The position numbers and the translations under genes were made by a program. DNA of 63,789 bases from Comamonadaceae bacterium 2PF. GTDB taxonomy: Bacteria; Pseudomonadota; Gammaproteobacteria; Burkholderiales; Burkholderiaceae_C. Under the pieces are notes generated by a model, which was not told where the DNA came from, made no database searches, and saw nothing but the letters and a program-made list of their open reading frames with translations. Position 1 is the first letter of the stretch. Each line of letters opens with the position of its first letter. The stretch lies in assembly GCA_005502875.1 (NCBI GenBank), contig SCMV01000021.1, positions 1 through 63,789 on the forward strand. Reading direction: 5' to 3'. Below are positions 1 through 11,147 of the stretch, in pieces.

Positions 1-1
1 G

Positions 2-2560
2 CCCCGCCCCCAGGCCAAACCGCTGAGCAGCTACAAGCCCTTCTGGGCCAAGCGCTACGGACCCGCCAAATTCCTGCCCACCACCCGCGCCGAGATGGAC
101 GCCTTGGGCTGGGACAGCTGCGACATCGTCATCGTCTCGGGCGACGCCTACGTCGACCACCCCAGCTTCGGCATGGCCGTCATCGGCCGCATGCTCGAGA
201 ACCAGGGCTTTCGCGTGGGCATCATCGCCCAGCCCGACTGGACCAGCGCCGAGCCCTTCAAGGCCCTGGGCAAGCCCAACCTGTTCTGGGGCGTGACCGC
301 GGGCAACATGGACTCCATGATCAACCGCTACACGGCTGATCGCAAACTGCGCAGCGACGACGCCTACACCCCCGGCGGCGTGGGCGGCAAGCGCCCCGAT
401 CGCGCCGCCACCGTCTACTCGCAGCGTTGCCGCGAAGCCTTCCCTGGCGTGCCGGTGGTGCTGGGCGGCATCGAGGCCTCGCTGCGCCGCATCGCGCACT
501 ACGACTACTGGTCCGACAAGGTGCGCCGCAGCGTGCTCACCGACAGCAAGGCCGACCTGCTGCTCTACGGCAACGCCGAGCGCGCCATCGTCGAGATCGC
601 GCACCGCCTGGCGGCCCGCGAGCCCGTCGAGCAGGTCACCGACGTGCGCGGCACCGCCTTCATCCGCCGTCGCAACGACCCCACCGCGCAAGGCTGGTTC
701 GAGCTCGACTCGACCGAGGTCGACCGCCCCGGACGCATCGACCAGCACATCAACCCCTACATGGGCATGTCCGAGGCCGCGGCCGAGCAGGGCCAGAGCT
801 GCGCGCTCGAAGACGCCGGTGCGTTCGATCCGCTCAAGCCGACTGCGGGCGCCAACAGGCCAGCCGACGGTGCCAAGCCGATCAAGCTCGTGCCGAATCC
901 GGCGCTCAAGCGCAAGTCGGCGTCGGCCGAAGCAACCGCGAGCGCCACCGCCGTCACGACCTCCGACAACATGGCTGAGGCAAGCGCTCACGCCCACGAC
1001 GAGGCCGACGAGCTGGAAGCGCCCACGGCCCATGGCAACGACGGCAGCGCGACCCGCACCGGCAAGCTCGTGCTGCCCGCACGCGATCGCACCGTCATCC
1101 GCCTGCCCTCGTTCGAAGCGGTGTCGCAGGACCCCGTGCTCTACGCCCACGCCAACCGCGTGCTGCACCTCGAAACCAACCCCGGCAACGCCCGAGCCCT
1201 GGTGCAGCGCCACGGCGAAGGCCCGGGCGCACGCGAGGTCTGGATCAACCCGCCACCCATCCCACTCACCACGCCCGAGATGGACCTGGTGTTCGACCTG
1301 CCCTACGCGCGCGCGCCACACCCCAGCTATGGCGAGGGAAAAATCCCGGCCTGGGACATGATCCGCTTCAGCGTCAACATCATGCGCGGCTGCTTCGGCG
1401 GCTGCACCTTCTGCTCCATCACCGAGCACGAAGGCCGCATCATCCAGAGCCGCTCCGAAGGCTCGGTGCTGCGCGAAATCGAGGCCATCCGCGACCAGGT
1501 CAAAGGCTTCACCGGCGTCATCTCCGACCTGGGCGGCCCCACGGCCAACATGTACCGCATCGGCTGCAAGTCGCCCGTCATCGAGGCCGCCTGCCGCAAG
1601 CCTTCGTGCGTCTACCCGGACATCTGCCCCAACCTCAACACCGACCACGGCCCGCTGATCCGCATGTACCGCCGTGCGCGCGCGCTGCCGGGCATCAAGA
1701 AGATCCTGATCGGCTCGGGCCTGCGCTATGACCTCGCCGTGCGCTCGCCCGAGTACATCAAGGAGCTGGTGACCCACCACGTTGGCGGCTACCTGAAGAT
1801 CGCGCCCGAGCACACCGAGCAGGGCCCGCTGTCGAAGATGATGAAGCCCGGCATGGGCGCCTACGACCGCTTCAAGGAGCTGTTCGAGAAGTTCAGCGCC
1901 GAGGCCGGCAAGAAGCAGTACCTCATCCCCTACTTCATCGCCGCCCACCCGGGCACCACCGACGAAGACATGATGAACCTGGCCATCTGGCTCAAGCGCA
2001 ACGGCTTCAAGGCCGACCAGGTGCAGACCTTCTACCCCAGCCCCATGGCCACCGCCACGGCCATGTACCACTCGGGGATGAACACGCTCAAGGGCATCAG
2101 CCGCGATGCCCGCAAAGGCGAGCGAGTGGACATCGTCAAGGGCGAGAAGCGCCGCCGCCTGCACAAGGCCTTCCTGCGCTACCACGACCCCAACAACTGG
2201 CCGCTGCTGCGCGAGGCGCTCATGAGCATGGGCCGCCGCGACCTGATCGGCAACGGCCCACACCACCTGATCCCCACCTACCAGCCGGCCACCGACGGCA
2301 CCTACGAGAGCGCGCGGCGCAAGAACTCGACCAAGGCCGGCACCAAGACGTCGGTGGTGACCGTGGGGCGGGTGCAGCGCAACGAGGCCCCGCAACCGGC
2401 GTCGCAGCGCCGCGCAGGCAAGCAGGCCGAGCACGACCCGCGCGACCTGCCGCAGGTGAGCTCTCGCCGCCCCAGACCGGGCCAGGTGCTCACGCAGCAC
2501 ACAGGGCTTCCGCCCAGGGCGGGCACCGGCCCAGCACGCAAGAAGCCCAAACCGCGCTGA
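2..2560 (+). CDS. ygiQ: YgiQ family radical SAM protein, 5'-truncated
   Basis: The reading frame is open from base 2, and the residues before the first ATG at 95 (...[18 protein letters not shown]) match the usual YgiQ N-terminus, so the true start lies left of the window. The radical SAM cysteine motif CFGGCTFC (CxxxCxxC, encoded near 1390) binds a 4Fe-4S cluster and SAM. A second cysteine-rich stretch, [12 protein letters not shown], follows near 1590. An alanine-rich low-complexity insertion, encoded about 780-1080, makes this copy longer than the typical ~740 residues. The C-terminal tail (from about 2300) is basic and probably disordered. YgiQ proteins are conserved in Proteobacteria, but their reaction is not established. 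Family call is firm; function is unknown. Confidence 0.93.
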   Translation, partial: PRPQAKPLSSYKPFWAKRYGPAKFLPTTRAEMDALGWDSCDIVIVSGDAYVDHPSFGMAVIGRMLENQGFRVGIIAQPDWTSAEPFKALGKPNLFWGVTAGNMDSMINRYTADRKLRSDDAYTPGGVGGKRPDRAATVYSQRCREAFPGVPVVLGGIEASLRRIAHYDYWSDKVRRSVLTDSKADLLLYGNAERAIVEIAHRLAAREPVEQVTDVRGTAFIRRRNDPTAQGWFELDSTEVDRPGRIDQHINPYMGMSEAAAEQGQSCALEDAGAFDPLKPTAGANRPADGAKPIKLVPNPALKRKSASAEATASATAVTTSDNMAEASAHAHDEADELEAPTAHGNDGSATRTGKLVLPARDRTVIRLPSFEAVSQDPVLYAHANRVLHLETNPGNARALVQRHGEGPGAREVWINPPPIPLTTPEMDLVFDLPYARAPHPSYGEGKIPAWDMIRFSVNIMRGCFGGCTFCSITEHEGRIIQSRSEGSVLREIEAIRDQVKGFTGVISDLGGPTANMYRIGCKSPVIEAACRKPSCVYPDICPNLNTDHGPLIRMYRRARALPGIKKILIGSGLRYDLAVRSPEYIKELVTHHVGGYLKIAPEHTEQGPLSKMMKPGMGAYDRFKELFEKFSAEAGKKQYLIPYFIAAHPGTTDEDMMNLAIWLKRNGFKADQVQTFYPSPMATATAMYHSGMNTLKGISRDARKGERVDIVKGEKRRRLHKAFLRYHDPNNWPLLREALMSMGRRDLIGNGPHHLIPTYQPATDGTYESARRKNSTKAGTKTSVVTVGRVQRNEAPQPASQRRAGKQAEHDPRDLPQVSSRRPRPGQVLTQHTGLPPRAGTGPARKKPKPR

Positions 2561-2573
2561 GGGCTGAGCCCTC
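2559..2573. terminator. Possible bidirectional terminator hairpin
   Basis: The perfect inverted repeat GAGGGCT/AGCCCTC spans the stop codons of two convergent genes. The loop is very short and there is no clear T run, so this is a weak terminator call based mainly on position. Confidence 0.3.
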
Positions 2574-3822
2574 AGTTCATGAAGGCATCCCACCCCCAGG
2601 CCACCGTCAGGCTCACCACGAAAGCACCGCCGATGCCCGTGGCGTAACGCGCACCACCCGCCGCCCAGGCCGCGACGGTGCGCGTGCCCGCATTGACGCT
2701 GATGGCCACCAGCGCACCGTGCAGCAGCTCACTCGACGAGACGCCCTCGGCGGCACGCATGCTCCACAGCGCAGCCACCGGGGCATGCGCATCGGCGATC
2801 GCCGCGATCGCCACCCCGATCAACAAGCCCGCATCGCTGAGGGCATGCGCCCACTGCACCAGCACCGCCCCGGCCAGCAGCAAACCGCTGACCTGAACGG
2901 CCTCTTTGATCCGGAGCATCGATCCGTTGACCCGAGCGGCGATGGCTGGCTCACCCGCCTCCTGTCGGCGCCACAAGGCCAGGCCGATCAAACAGGGCAT
3001 GGCCGCGCCAACCAGCGCCAGGGTCATCATCTCTGACACGTGCCTGGGCGCCAGCACCCCCCCGATCAGCCAGGCCTGCAACCAGGTCGCGGCCGTGGAC
3101 AGCACGCCGCCGCACCAGGCCAGCCGCAGCGGCATCTCACCGCTGCGCACCTGGCTGCCCAACGCACTGATGGTGGCCGTGCTCGAGACGAAGCCACCGA
3201 GCAAACCCGCCACGGGCACGCCAGCGCGCTGCCCAAGCAGGCGCTGCCCCAGGTGCGACGCCGCCTGCATCAGCAGGATCACCAGCACCAGCATCAGGAC
3301 GCGGCGCGGCGAGAGGTGGCCCAGCCAAGCAATCGGCTCGGTGGGCAACCAGGGCAGGAGCACCAGCGCCAGGGCCGCGAGCAACAGCCCATCGTGCAGC
3401 TCGGTCTCGCTCAGCCAGCTGGTGGCGAACTGGTGCAGGCGGCTTTTCAGGGCCAGCACGCCCGCGAGCACAACCGCCAGCGCAGCGGCCAGCTCGGGCT
3501 GGGACACCGCCAGCATGCCGATCAGCGTGGTGGCGATGAGGGCCAGCTCCGTGGTCAGGCCCGGGTCGTCCGAGCGCGATCGCCAATAGGACAGCCCCGC
3601 CAGACCCGACACCGCCGCAAGGACCACCGCCGCCACCAGCGGTGACAGCACCTGCCCAGCCGCCCCGGCCAGACACGCAACCAGGAAGGTGCGCAGGCCC
3701 GCCGCATGGCGGTCAGGGCCTTCACCCTTGCGCCGCTCGCGCTCGACCCCCACGAGCAGGCCGGCCCCGAACGCCACCAGCAGGCCCACCTGCGCCGACG
3801 ACCACGTTTCAAGCCACCCCAT
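2572..3822 (-). CDS. MgtC/SapB-type membrane protein with DUF4010 domain
   Basis: Integral membrane protein of 416 residues when started at ATG 3822. The frame stays open to 3951, but the upstream extension is basic and non-membrane, so I prefer the internal ATG preceded by AGGGC. The N-terminal third carries the MgtC/SapB signature (GAGLLVGVERERRKGEG then a membrane helix). The rest has eight or more hydrophobic segments of the DUF4010 type. Its substrate is unknown; MgtC-like proteins are often tied to magnesium or membrane stress, but nothing here tests that. It is convergent with ygiQ and divergent from minC. Confidence 0.82.
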   Translation of the reverse strand: MGWLETWSSAQVGLLVAFGAGLLVGVERERRKGEGPDRHAAGLRTFLVACLAGAAGQVLSPLVAAVVLAAVSGLAGLSYWRSRSDDPGLTTELALIATTLIGMLAVSQPELAAALAVVLAGVLALKSRLHQFATSWLSETELHDGLLLAALALVLLPWLPTEPIAWLGHLSPRRVLMLVLVILLMQAASHLGQRLLGQRAGVPVAGLLGGFVSSTATISALGSQVRSGEMPLRLAWCGGVLSTAATWLQAWLIGGVLAPRHVSEMMTLALVGAAMPCLIGLALWRRQEAGEPAIAARVNGSMLRIKEAVQVSGLLLAGAVLVQWAHALSDAGLLIGVAIAAIADAHAPVAALWSMRAAEGVSSSELLHGALVAISVNAGTRTVAAWAAGGARYATGIGGAFVVSLTVAWGWDAFMN

Positions 3823-3972
3823 GCCCTGCCCTTTTCTCCACCACTTGCGACCGGCAGCCAAGCGCTGCGTGCGGGTCAATCCCCGGACGAAAGTATCCAA
3901 TGCGTTCGCCTTCGCCCCCTGGAAGCGCCCTTGCGCTGCCTTAAACTTCACGTTTTACCAGCGCTGCTGTTC

Positions 3973-4734
3973 ATGAACGCCCCTGCCGCCAACGCCTCCG
4001 CCTTGTTCGATCTCAAGAGCGCTTCGCTGACGCTGGAAGCCTTCCTGCTCAAGACCGGCAACCTGACCACGCTGGCACAGGCGCTTGAAGACCGTTTCGG
4101 CGCCACACCCGACCTCTTCGACGGCGAGCCCCTGGTCATCGACCTGACCCACCTGGCCAGCCTCGACGTCGCCATCGACTTCCCGGCGCTGATCAAGCTG
4201 CTGGGTCAGTACAAGCTCAAGCCGATCGCCGTGCGCGGCGCCACCCGCAAGCAAGGCGAGGCCGCGCGCGCCGCCGGCCTGGTCGAAGCGCCCGACAGCG
4301 TCGCCTCGCCCGCCCGCGTCGAAACCGTCGAGGTGGTGCGCGAGGTCGTTCGCGAAGTGCGCGTCGAGGTCCCGGTTGAAGTCGAGGTGCCCGTGGCCGC
4401 CAGCACCGTGGTGCTCGACAAGCCGCTGCGCTCGGGCCAGCAGTTCTACGCCAAGGGCGGCGACCTGGTCATCACGGCGGTGGTCAACCACGGCGCCGAG
4501 GTCATCGCCGACGGCAGCATCCACGTCTACGCACCGCTGCGTGGCAAGGCCATCGCGGGCGCCAAGGGCAACCGCCAGGCCCGCATCTTCGCCACCGTGA
4601 TGGAGCCCGAGCTGCTGTCCATCGCAGGCACCTACCGCACCACCGACAACCCGCTGCCCGACAACGTGCGCGGCAAGCCAGCGCAAATCCGCCTCGACGG
4701 CGAGCGCCTGGTGTTCGAACCCATTTCTTCCTGA
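3973..4734 (+). CDS. minC: Septum site-determining protein MinC
   Basis: FtsZ assembly inhibitor of 253 residues that blocks division near the cell poles when recruited to the membrane by MinD. The N-terminal MinC domain (from SLTLEAFLLKTGNL) is joined by a Val/Glu/Arg-rich linker with repeated REVVREVRVEVPVEVEV-type pattern to the C-terminal beta-helical domain (GDLVITAVVNHGAEVIADG, then VYAPLRGKAIAGAKGN). The frame extends upstream to 3706, but the family N-terminus begins at ATG 3973. First gene of minCDE; minD follows after 37 bases. Confidence 0.95.
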   Translation: MNAPAANASALFDLKSASLTLEAFLLKTGNLTTLAQALEDRFGATPDLFDGEPLVIDLTHLASLDVAIDFPALIKLLGQYKLKPIAVRGATRKQGEAARAAGLVEAPDSVASPARVETVEVVREVVREVRVEVPVEVEVPVAASTVVLDKPLRSGQQFYAKGGDLVITAVVNHGAEVIADGSIHVYAPLRGKAIAGAKGNRQARIFATVMEPELLSIAGTYRTTDNPLPDNVRGKPAQIRLDGERLVFEPISS

Positions 4735-4771
4735 AACCCCTCGCACCGATCCCTGAAAGGACCGCCCTCCC

Positions 4772-5587
4772 ATGGCCAAGATCATCGTCGTGACCTCCGG
4801 CAAAGGTGGCGTCGGCAAGACGACCACCAGCGCCTCCTTCGCATCGGGCCTGGCCCTGCGCGGCCACAAGACGGCCGTCATCGACTTCGACGTCGGTCTG
4901 CGCAACCTCGACCTCATCATGGGTTGCGAGCGCCGCGTGGTCTACGACCTCATCAACGTCATCCATGGCGAGGCCAACCTGAACCAGGCCCTCATCAAGG
5001 ACAAGCAATGCGAGAACCTGTTCATCCTGGCCGCCTCGCAAACGCGTGACAAGGAAGCCCTGACGCAGGAAGGCGTCGAGAAGGTCCTCAAGGACCTGGG
5101 CGACATGGGCTTCGAGTACGTCGTGTGCGACTCGCCCGCCGGCATCGAAACCGGCGCGCTCATGGCCATGCACTTCGCCGACGAGGCCGTGGTGGTGACC
5201 AACCCCGAGGTCTCCTCGGTGCGCGACTCCGACCGCATCCTGGGCATGCTCAGCAGCAAGACCAAGCGTGCGCAAGAAGGCGGCGAGCCCATCAAGGAAC
5301 ACCTGCTGATCACCCGCTACAACCCCAACCGGGTCGAAGGCGGTCAGATGCTCTCGCTCGACGACGTCTATGACATCCTCAAGGTCAAGCTCATCGGCGT
5401 GATCCCCGAATCGGAGACCGTGCTCAACGCCTCCAACCAGGGCATCCCGACCATCCACATGAAGGGCACCGACGTGGCCGAGGCCTACAGCGACGTCATC
5501 GACCGGTTCCTGGGTCAGGACAAGCCCCTGCGCTTCATCGACGCCGAGAAGCCCGGGTTCTTCAAGCGCCTGTTCGGAGGCAAGTGA
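4772..5587 (+). CDS. minD: Septum site-determining ATPase MinD
   Basis: Deviant Walker A ATPase of 271 residues that cycles on the inner membrane and positions MinC. The Walker A motif GKGGVGKTT is at about residues 10-18, the switch region [14 protein letters not shown] at about 40-53, and the C-terminus ends FFKRLFGGK, the amphipathic membrane-targeting helix. Length is typical. A GAAAGG ribosome-binding site lies about 12 bases before ATG 4772. Middle gene of minCDE; the stop is 5 bases before the minE ATG. Confidence 0.97.
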   Translation: MAKIIVVTSGKGGVGKTTTSASFASGLALRGHKTAVIDFDVGLRNLDLIMGCERRVVYDLINVIHGEANLNQALIKDKQCENLFILAASQTRDKEALTQEGVEKVLKDLGDMGFEYVVCDSPAGIETGALMAMHFADEAVVVTNPEVSSVRDSDRILGMLSSKTKRAQEGGEPIKEHLLITRYNPNRVEGGQMLSLDDVYDILKVKLIGVIPESETVLNASNQGIPTIHMKGTDVAEAYSDVIDRFLGQDKPLRFIDAEKPGFFKRLFGGK

Positions 5588-5592
5588 ACGCC

Positions 5593-5853
5593 ATGGGATT
5601 CCTCTCCTTCTTCCTCGGTGAAAAGAAGCAGACGGCCTCGGTCGCCAAGGAGCGCCTGCAGCTCATCCTGGCGCACGAGCGCAACGGTCGCAGCCACAGC
5701 CCCAGCTACCTGCCCGACCTGCAAAAGGAACTGGTGGCCGTGATTTCCAAGTACGTGTCCATCAACCCGGACGACATCAAGGTGGCCATGGAACGCCAGG
5801 GCGACCTCGAGGTGCTGGAAGTCAAGATCGAGCTGCCCGAAGCCGGGCGCTGA
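5593..5853 (+). CDS. minE: Cell division topological specificity factor MinE
   Basis: MinE of 86 residues. It stimulates MinD ATPase and drives pole-to-pole oscillation. The N-terminus [12 protein letters not shown] is the MinD-binding and membrane-contacting part; the anti-MinCD region [10 protein letters not shown] and the C-terminal dimerisation region ([12 protein letters not shown]) follow. A GTG at 5584 overlapping the minD stop is also in frame, but it is only about 4 bases from GGAGG, and family members start MGF/MAL, so ATG 5593 is preferred. Last gene of minCDE. Confidence 0.95.
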   Translation: MGFLSFFLGEKKQTASVAKERLQLILAHERNGRSHSPSYLPDLQKELVAVISKYVSINPDDIKVAMERQGDLEVLEVKIELPEAGR

Positions 5854-5919
5854 GCCCGCGCCGCGAACCACGGCCCCAGCCGCATGGCGGCCAGGGCCTC
5901 TGGCTCGCCAAGTCCCCGC

Positions 5920-5966
5920 CGAAGCCGGCCCCTCCCTGCAAGGAGGTGGCCGGCTTCGCTCTTGTT
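5920..5966 (+). terminator. Rho-independent terminator after minCDE
   Basis: An 11-bp perfect stem (CGAAGCCGGCC / GGCCGGCTTCG), extended by CCTCC/GGAGG with one bulged T and closed by a short CTGCAA loop, is followed by a modest T-rich tail (CTCTTGTT). It sits between minE and the ParA gene and should separate their transcription. Confidence 0.7.
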
Positions 5967-6017
5967 GCGGTGCACAATGCTTGCCAAGCAACCACATCGC
6001 GGAAGGGCCGAGCCACC

Positions 6018-6785
6018 ATGCGCTACGTCGTTTTCAACCAGAAGGGGGGCGTCGGCAAGTCGACGATCGCCTGCAACCTGGCCGCCATCAGCGCCGCCGA
6101 AGGCCTTCGCACGCTGCTGGTCGACCTGGACCCGCAAGGCAACTCCAGCCACTACCTGCAAGGTGCGCCCGCAGAAGACGCCAGCCGCAGCGCCGCCGCC
6201 TTCTTCGAGCAGACGCTGCGCTTCACGGCCAAGCCCAGCGACATCCACGACCACATCGTGCCCACGCCCTGGGACAACCTTGACCTGCTGCCCTCGCACC
6301 CTTCGCTGGACGAGTTGCACGCCAAACTCGAATCCCGATACAAGATCTACAAACTCAGGGACGCGCTGGAGGAAATCGGCCAAACGTACGACCGAATCTA
6401 CGTCGATACCCCGCCGGCGCTGAATTTCTACACGCGCTCGGCCCTGATCGCCGCACAAGGCTGCCTGATTCCCTTCGACTGCGACGATTTCTCGCGGCGT
6501 GCGCTCTACACCCTGCTGGAAAACGTCCAGGAAATCCGCGCCGACCACAACGAGGAATTGAAAGTCTCCGGCATCGTGGTCAACCAGTTTCAACCCCGGG
6601 CCACCTTGCCCCAGAAACTGGTTCAGGAATTGATCGACGAAGGCCTGCCGGTGCTTCAGCCCTACCTGAGCGCCTCGGTCAAGATCAAGGAATCCCACCA
6701 GCTGTCACGGCCGATGATCCACCTGGACGCCCGCCACAAGCTCAGCCAGGAACTGTTGGCGCTTCACCAACAACTCAAATCCTGA
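6018..6785 (+). CDS. ParA family ATPase without adjacent ParB
   Basis: Deviant Walker A ATPase of 255 residues. [16 protein letters not shown] lies at about residues 6-21 and [10 protein letters not shown] at about 36-45, followed by a [10 protein letters not shown] segment. These are hallmarks of ParA/Soj proteins that move chromosomes, plasmids or protein cargo along nucleoid DNA. The frame extends to 5946, but that part runs through the terminator hairpin; ATG 6018 has GGAAGGG about 10 bases upstream. No ParB or parS-like gene is nearby, so the cargo is unclear. Convergent with the acyltransferase gene, only 3 bases away. Confidence 0.85.
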   Translation: MRYVVFNQKGGVGKSTIACNLAAISAAEGLRTLLVDLDPQGNSSHYLQGAPAEDASRSAAAFFEQTLRFTAKPSDIHDHIVPTPWDNLDLLPSHPSLDELHAKLESRYKIYKLRDALEEIGQTYDRIYVDTPPALNFYTRSALIAAQGCLIPFDCDDFSRRALYTLLENVQEIRADHNEELKVSGIVVNQFQPRATLPQKLVQELIDEGLPVLQPYLSASVKIKESHQLSRPMIHLDARHKLSQELLALHQQLKS

Positions 6786-6788
6786 AGC

Positions 6789-7856
6789 TCACGCATTGCC
6801 GGAAGGCGTTGCATAAGGAGCCTCGGTTGTCCTGCGGTTCAGGAAATGGGCGATGCGCGGCTCGACATGCCGATTGACCCACACACCCACGGCAAACGAG
6901 ACGACCAGGCAAAGCAACACGCTGATGAGGTGCGCTGCAGCCCCATCGAGCCCGCACGCCTGCACGACGCGACAACCAACGCTGACCACGCCAATGTGAA
7001 ACAGGAATGTGGCGTAAGACGCGTCTGAACCCGCCCTCACGATCGAGGCCCACCCGCGTTGGAGATCCGGGTAGTTGAACGACCGCACGGCAAGGATCAA
7101 GCCACAAAAGGCCAGCCCGTGCGTCAACTCCTCGGTGACTTGGTCGATGAGGCCCTCGTGCCTGGTCACCAGAGCAACGACAAACCACACAACGGCCCAC
7201 AGGAGCGCCACGCCCCGCCGAACCGCCACCCCTCCCAGGAACTGCCCCAGCACGACCCCAAACCAGAAAATCAACAACCACTGGGAACCCAGGAACGACA
7301 GCAGCCAGGTGTCACTGCCCGCAGCGACCACGAACAAAGCAGGCCAGAACCACAAAAAGCCCCCAAGCAGGAAGCGGCTGCACATGGACAGGGCCACCAA
7401 ACCGTAGGCCAGGATCTCGTACTGGAGCACCCAGGCCGGGTACACGACGGGCGCCCCCGTTCCGCCGACTTCACTGGGGTCCTGGGGCAACAACAGCAAT
7501 GTCTTGATCACGCCCATGGCGCCGTCAAAGGGCAGGAAGCCGACGACCACGACCGTCGCCAGGCTCATGATGCCAAGAGCCAGCCAGTAAAGCGGGAAAA
7601 TCTTCTTGGCTCGCTTGAGCAGGAAATCTGCGGCGAGGGCTGTCCCGCCGGCGCGCCGCAGGTACAGCGTGGACATCAGGTAACCGCTGAGGACGAAAAA
7701 CAGGGGCATGCGAATGTGTTCGATCTCGAACAACCAATCGTGCCCTTGTGGCCCGAAATACTTCGGCGCAGACGCCGTTTTGGAGGCGTGAAAGACCACC
7801 ACCATGAGGCACGCAATCAGTCGGATGGCATCGAGCCCCAGACTTCGTTTGGCCAT
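6789..7856 (-). CDS. Acyltransferase 3 family membrane protein
   Basis: OafA/YrhL-like integral membrane acyltransferase of 355 residues with about ten predicted transmembrane helices. The N-terminus LGLDAIRLIACLMVVVFHAS carries the conserved His of the family, and MPLFFVLSGYLM is the second signature. Such proteins move acyl groups onto surface sugars or other exported molecules; the acceptor here cannot be told. No sugar-biosynthesis genes flank it. AGGTGGG precedes the ATG. Base composition is slightly lower in GC than its neighbours. Confidence 0.85.
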   Translation of the reverse strand: MAKRSLGLDAIRLIACLMVVVFHASKTASAPKYFGPQGHDWLFEIEHIRMPLFFVLSGYLMSTLYLRRAGGTALAADFLLKRAKKIFPLYWLALGIMSLATVVVVGFLPFDGAMGVIKTLLLLPQDPSEVGGTGAPVVYPAWVLQYEILAYGLVALSMCSRFLLGGFLWFWPALFVVAAGSDTWLLSFLGSQWLLIFWFGVVLGQFLGGVAVRRGVALLWAVVWFVVALVTRHEGLIDQVTEELTHGLAFCGLILAVRSFNYPDLQRGWASIVRAGSDASYATFLFHIGVVSVGCRVVQACGLDGAAAHLISVLLCLVVSFAVGVWVNRHVEPRIAHFLNRRTTEAPYATPSGNA

Positions 7857-8308
7857 GCTGACCCACCTGGAATTTTTTTGATTGATGTCGGATGGCAGGT
7901 GAGCAACCCGCCCCGTTGAGCGATATTGCCATCCCGACGCGGATTCGCGATCGATACCATGTAAGCCAAAGATACCTATTCATGCGGGTGTAAGAATCAG
8001 CGCGCCAGCACCGAGCACCTGGCCTGCGGAAACACACGGGTGACACCGCCCGCAATCCAGCAACACCCTCGCCACACCACCCTCAATCCGGTGGATCCGA
8101 ACGCGCCCCAAAGCAGGTTTACAACACAAAACCGTTAAAACCTCACGCTTTTACACCCTTTGTCATTTAAGCTGTTGACACTGTAAGAATGTGTGAAGTC
8201 ACGGGGAAGCATGCAACCTCGTTGGCTGCCCAGGTTTCACGAGGGTTGCTGTATCCCGGGTTGCGCCCGGTTCAGCGGGTTCGTCACCGGTCTTGAGAGG
8301 TGTTGTTC
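7857..8308. other. 452-base gap with AT-rich stretch and repeated 9-mer
   Basis: No convincing gene. The divergent gap is locally AT-rich (about 8110-8200) and holds two direct copies of TGTAAGAAT (7989-7997 and 8182-8190). A TTGACA hexamer at 8175-8180 could be a -35 element, but I see no good -10 at normal spacing. The promoter for the acyltransferase at 8309 probably lies here. Confidence 0.4.
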
Positions 8309-9058
8309 ATGTCCAGGCCCACTGTCAGGCTCGACCGTCCCTACAGTCACCAAGTCACCGATACGCAGTTGCTGCCTTTCACCATCCGACTGGCCAATGG
8401 TCAGGACGACATCGAAAAGGTCTGCCTGCAGCGCGCCCAGGCTTACGGGCGCCACCAGCCCGATCTGGTCACGCGGCTGACGCTCTCCAAACCCGAACCC
8501 GAAGACCTGCGCGAGGACGTGCTGATCCTGATGGCCGAGTCCAAGGACAGCGGCGAAGTGGTCGGGGCCCTGCGCCTGCAGACCAACCTCAACCAGCCCC
8601 TGCGCTTCGAGACCGAGCTGCCCCTGCCCGAGCGCTTCAAGGGCAAGCACCTGCTCGAAGCCGGGCGCATGACGGTGCGAAATGGCCCGGAAGGACGGAT
8701 GGTCCTGCCTGCGCTGGTCAAAGCCGCTTTCGAAATCAGCCACCGGGTGGGCATCGACCATTCGCTGCTGATCGGTCGTGCGCCCATCGACCGCATGTAC
8801 CACGCCATGCAGTTCCAGGACGTGTTCGACGGTGAAAAGGTCGTCACGTCGGCCCAGCCCGGCGTGCCGGTCACGCTGTTCTACATGGACATCACCCAGG
8901 CCGATGCCCGCTGGATTGCCGCGGCCTGCCCGCTCTACGGGTTCATGGCCCAAACCCTGCACCCGGACATCGACATCGACTTCGAGCGGGCAGAGCGCAA
9001 GTTCTGCGTGCCCCTTTCGGTGGCGGACCAGCCCGAATTCAGCGAATCCCTCAGCTGA
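8309..9058 (+). CDS. FeeM/GNAT-fold N-acyltransferase, possible PEP-CTERM-linked signal synthase
   Basis: Protein of 249 residues resembling N-acyl amino acid synthases of the FeeM type and exosortase-associated acyltransferases. Features are an N-terminal substrate region (FTIRLANGQDDIEKVCLQR), a central beta strand reading LLEAGRMTVRNG, and IGRAPIDRMYHAMQFQDVF near the end of the acyl-CoA/ACP-binding fold. Published work ties long-chain N-acyl amino acid synthases to PEP-CTERM/exosortase genomes, and this window has seven PEP-CTERM proteins. ATG 8309 is preceded by GAGAGG at 8 bases; an upstream GTG at 8300 overlaps that site. The next gene is a membrane hybrid kinase. The specific product is not determinable. 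Confidence 0.6.
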   Translation: MSRPTVRLDRPYSHQVTDTQLLPFTIRLANGQDDIEKVCLQRAQAYGRHQPDLVTRLTLSKPEPEDLREDVLILMAESKDSGEVVGALRLQTNLNQPLRFETELPLPERFKGKHLLEAGRMTVRNGPEGRMVLPALVKAAFEISHRVGIDHSLLIGRAPIDRMYHAMQFQDVFDGEKVVTSAQPGVPVTLFYMDITQADARWIAAACPLYGFMAQTLHPDIDIDFERAERKFCVPLSVADQPEFSESLS

Positions 9059-9205
9059 CCACCCGAGGCCATGGCCTTGGCCAGAGATCGGGCCAATTTG
9101 CGACAGTTTGACGGCGAATCGGCCAACTGCGCGAAAAAGGCAGCGGTTTGATCCGGTGATGCCTGCATTGCACCACTTGAAAAGGGGAATAATGGGGCCC
9201 CAATC

Positions 9206-9229
9206 GCCTCCCCCATTTTGGGGGGAGGC
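9206..9229. other. GC-rich hairpin in the acyltransferase-kinase gap
   Basis: GCCTCCCCC and GGGGGAGGC form a perfect 9-bp stem around an ATTTTG loop, 26 bases before the hybrid kinase ATG. There is no T run after it, so it is more likely an mRNA structure controlling downstream expression than a standard terminator. The rest of 9059-9255 holds nothing I recognise. Confidence 0.45.
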
Positions 9230-9255
9230 TCAACACCACCCAGCGCAGAGGTGAT

Positions 9256-11136
<1,881 letters not shown>

Positions 11137-11147
11137 AGGCGCTGCGC

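Noticed and set aside
4502..5458. Minus-strand open frame opposite minC/minD
   Set aside because: Antisense to well-recognised genes, no family features.
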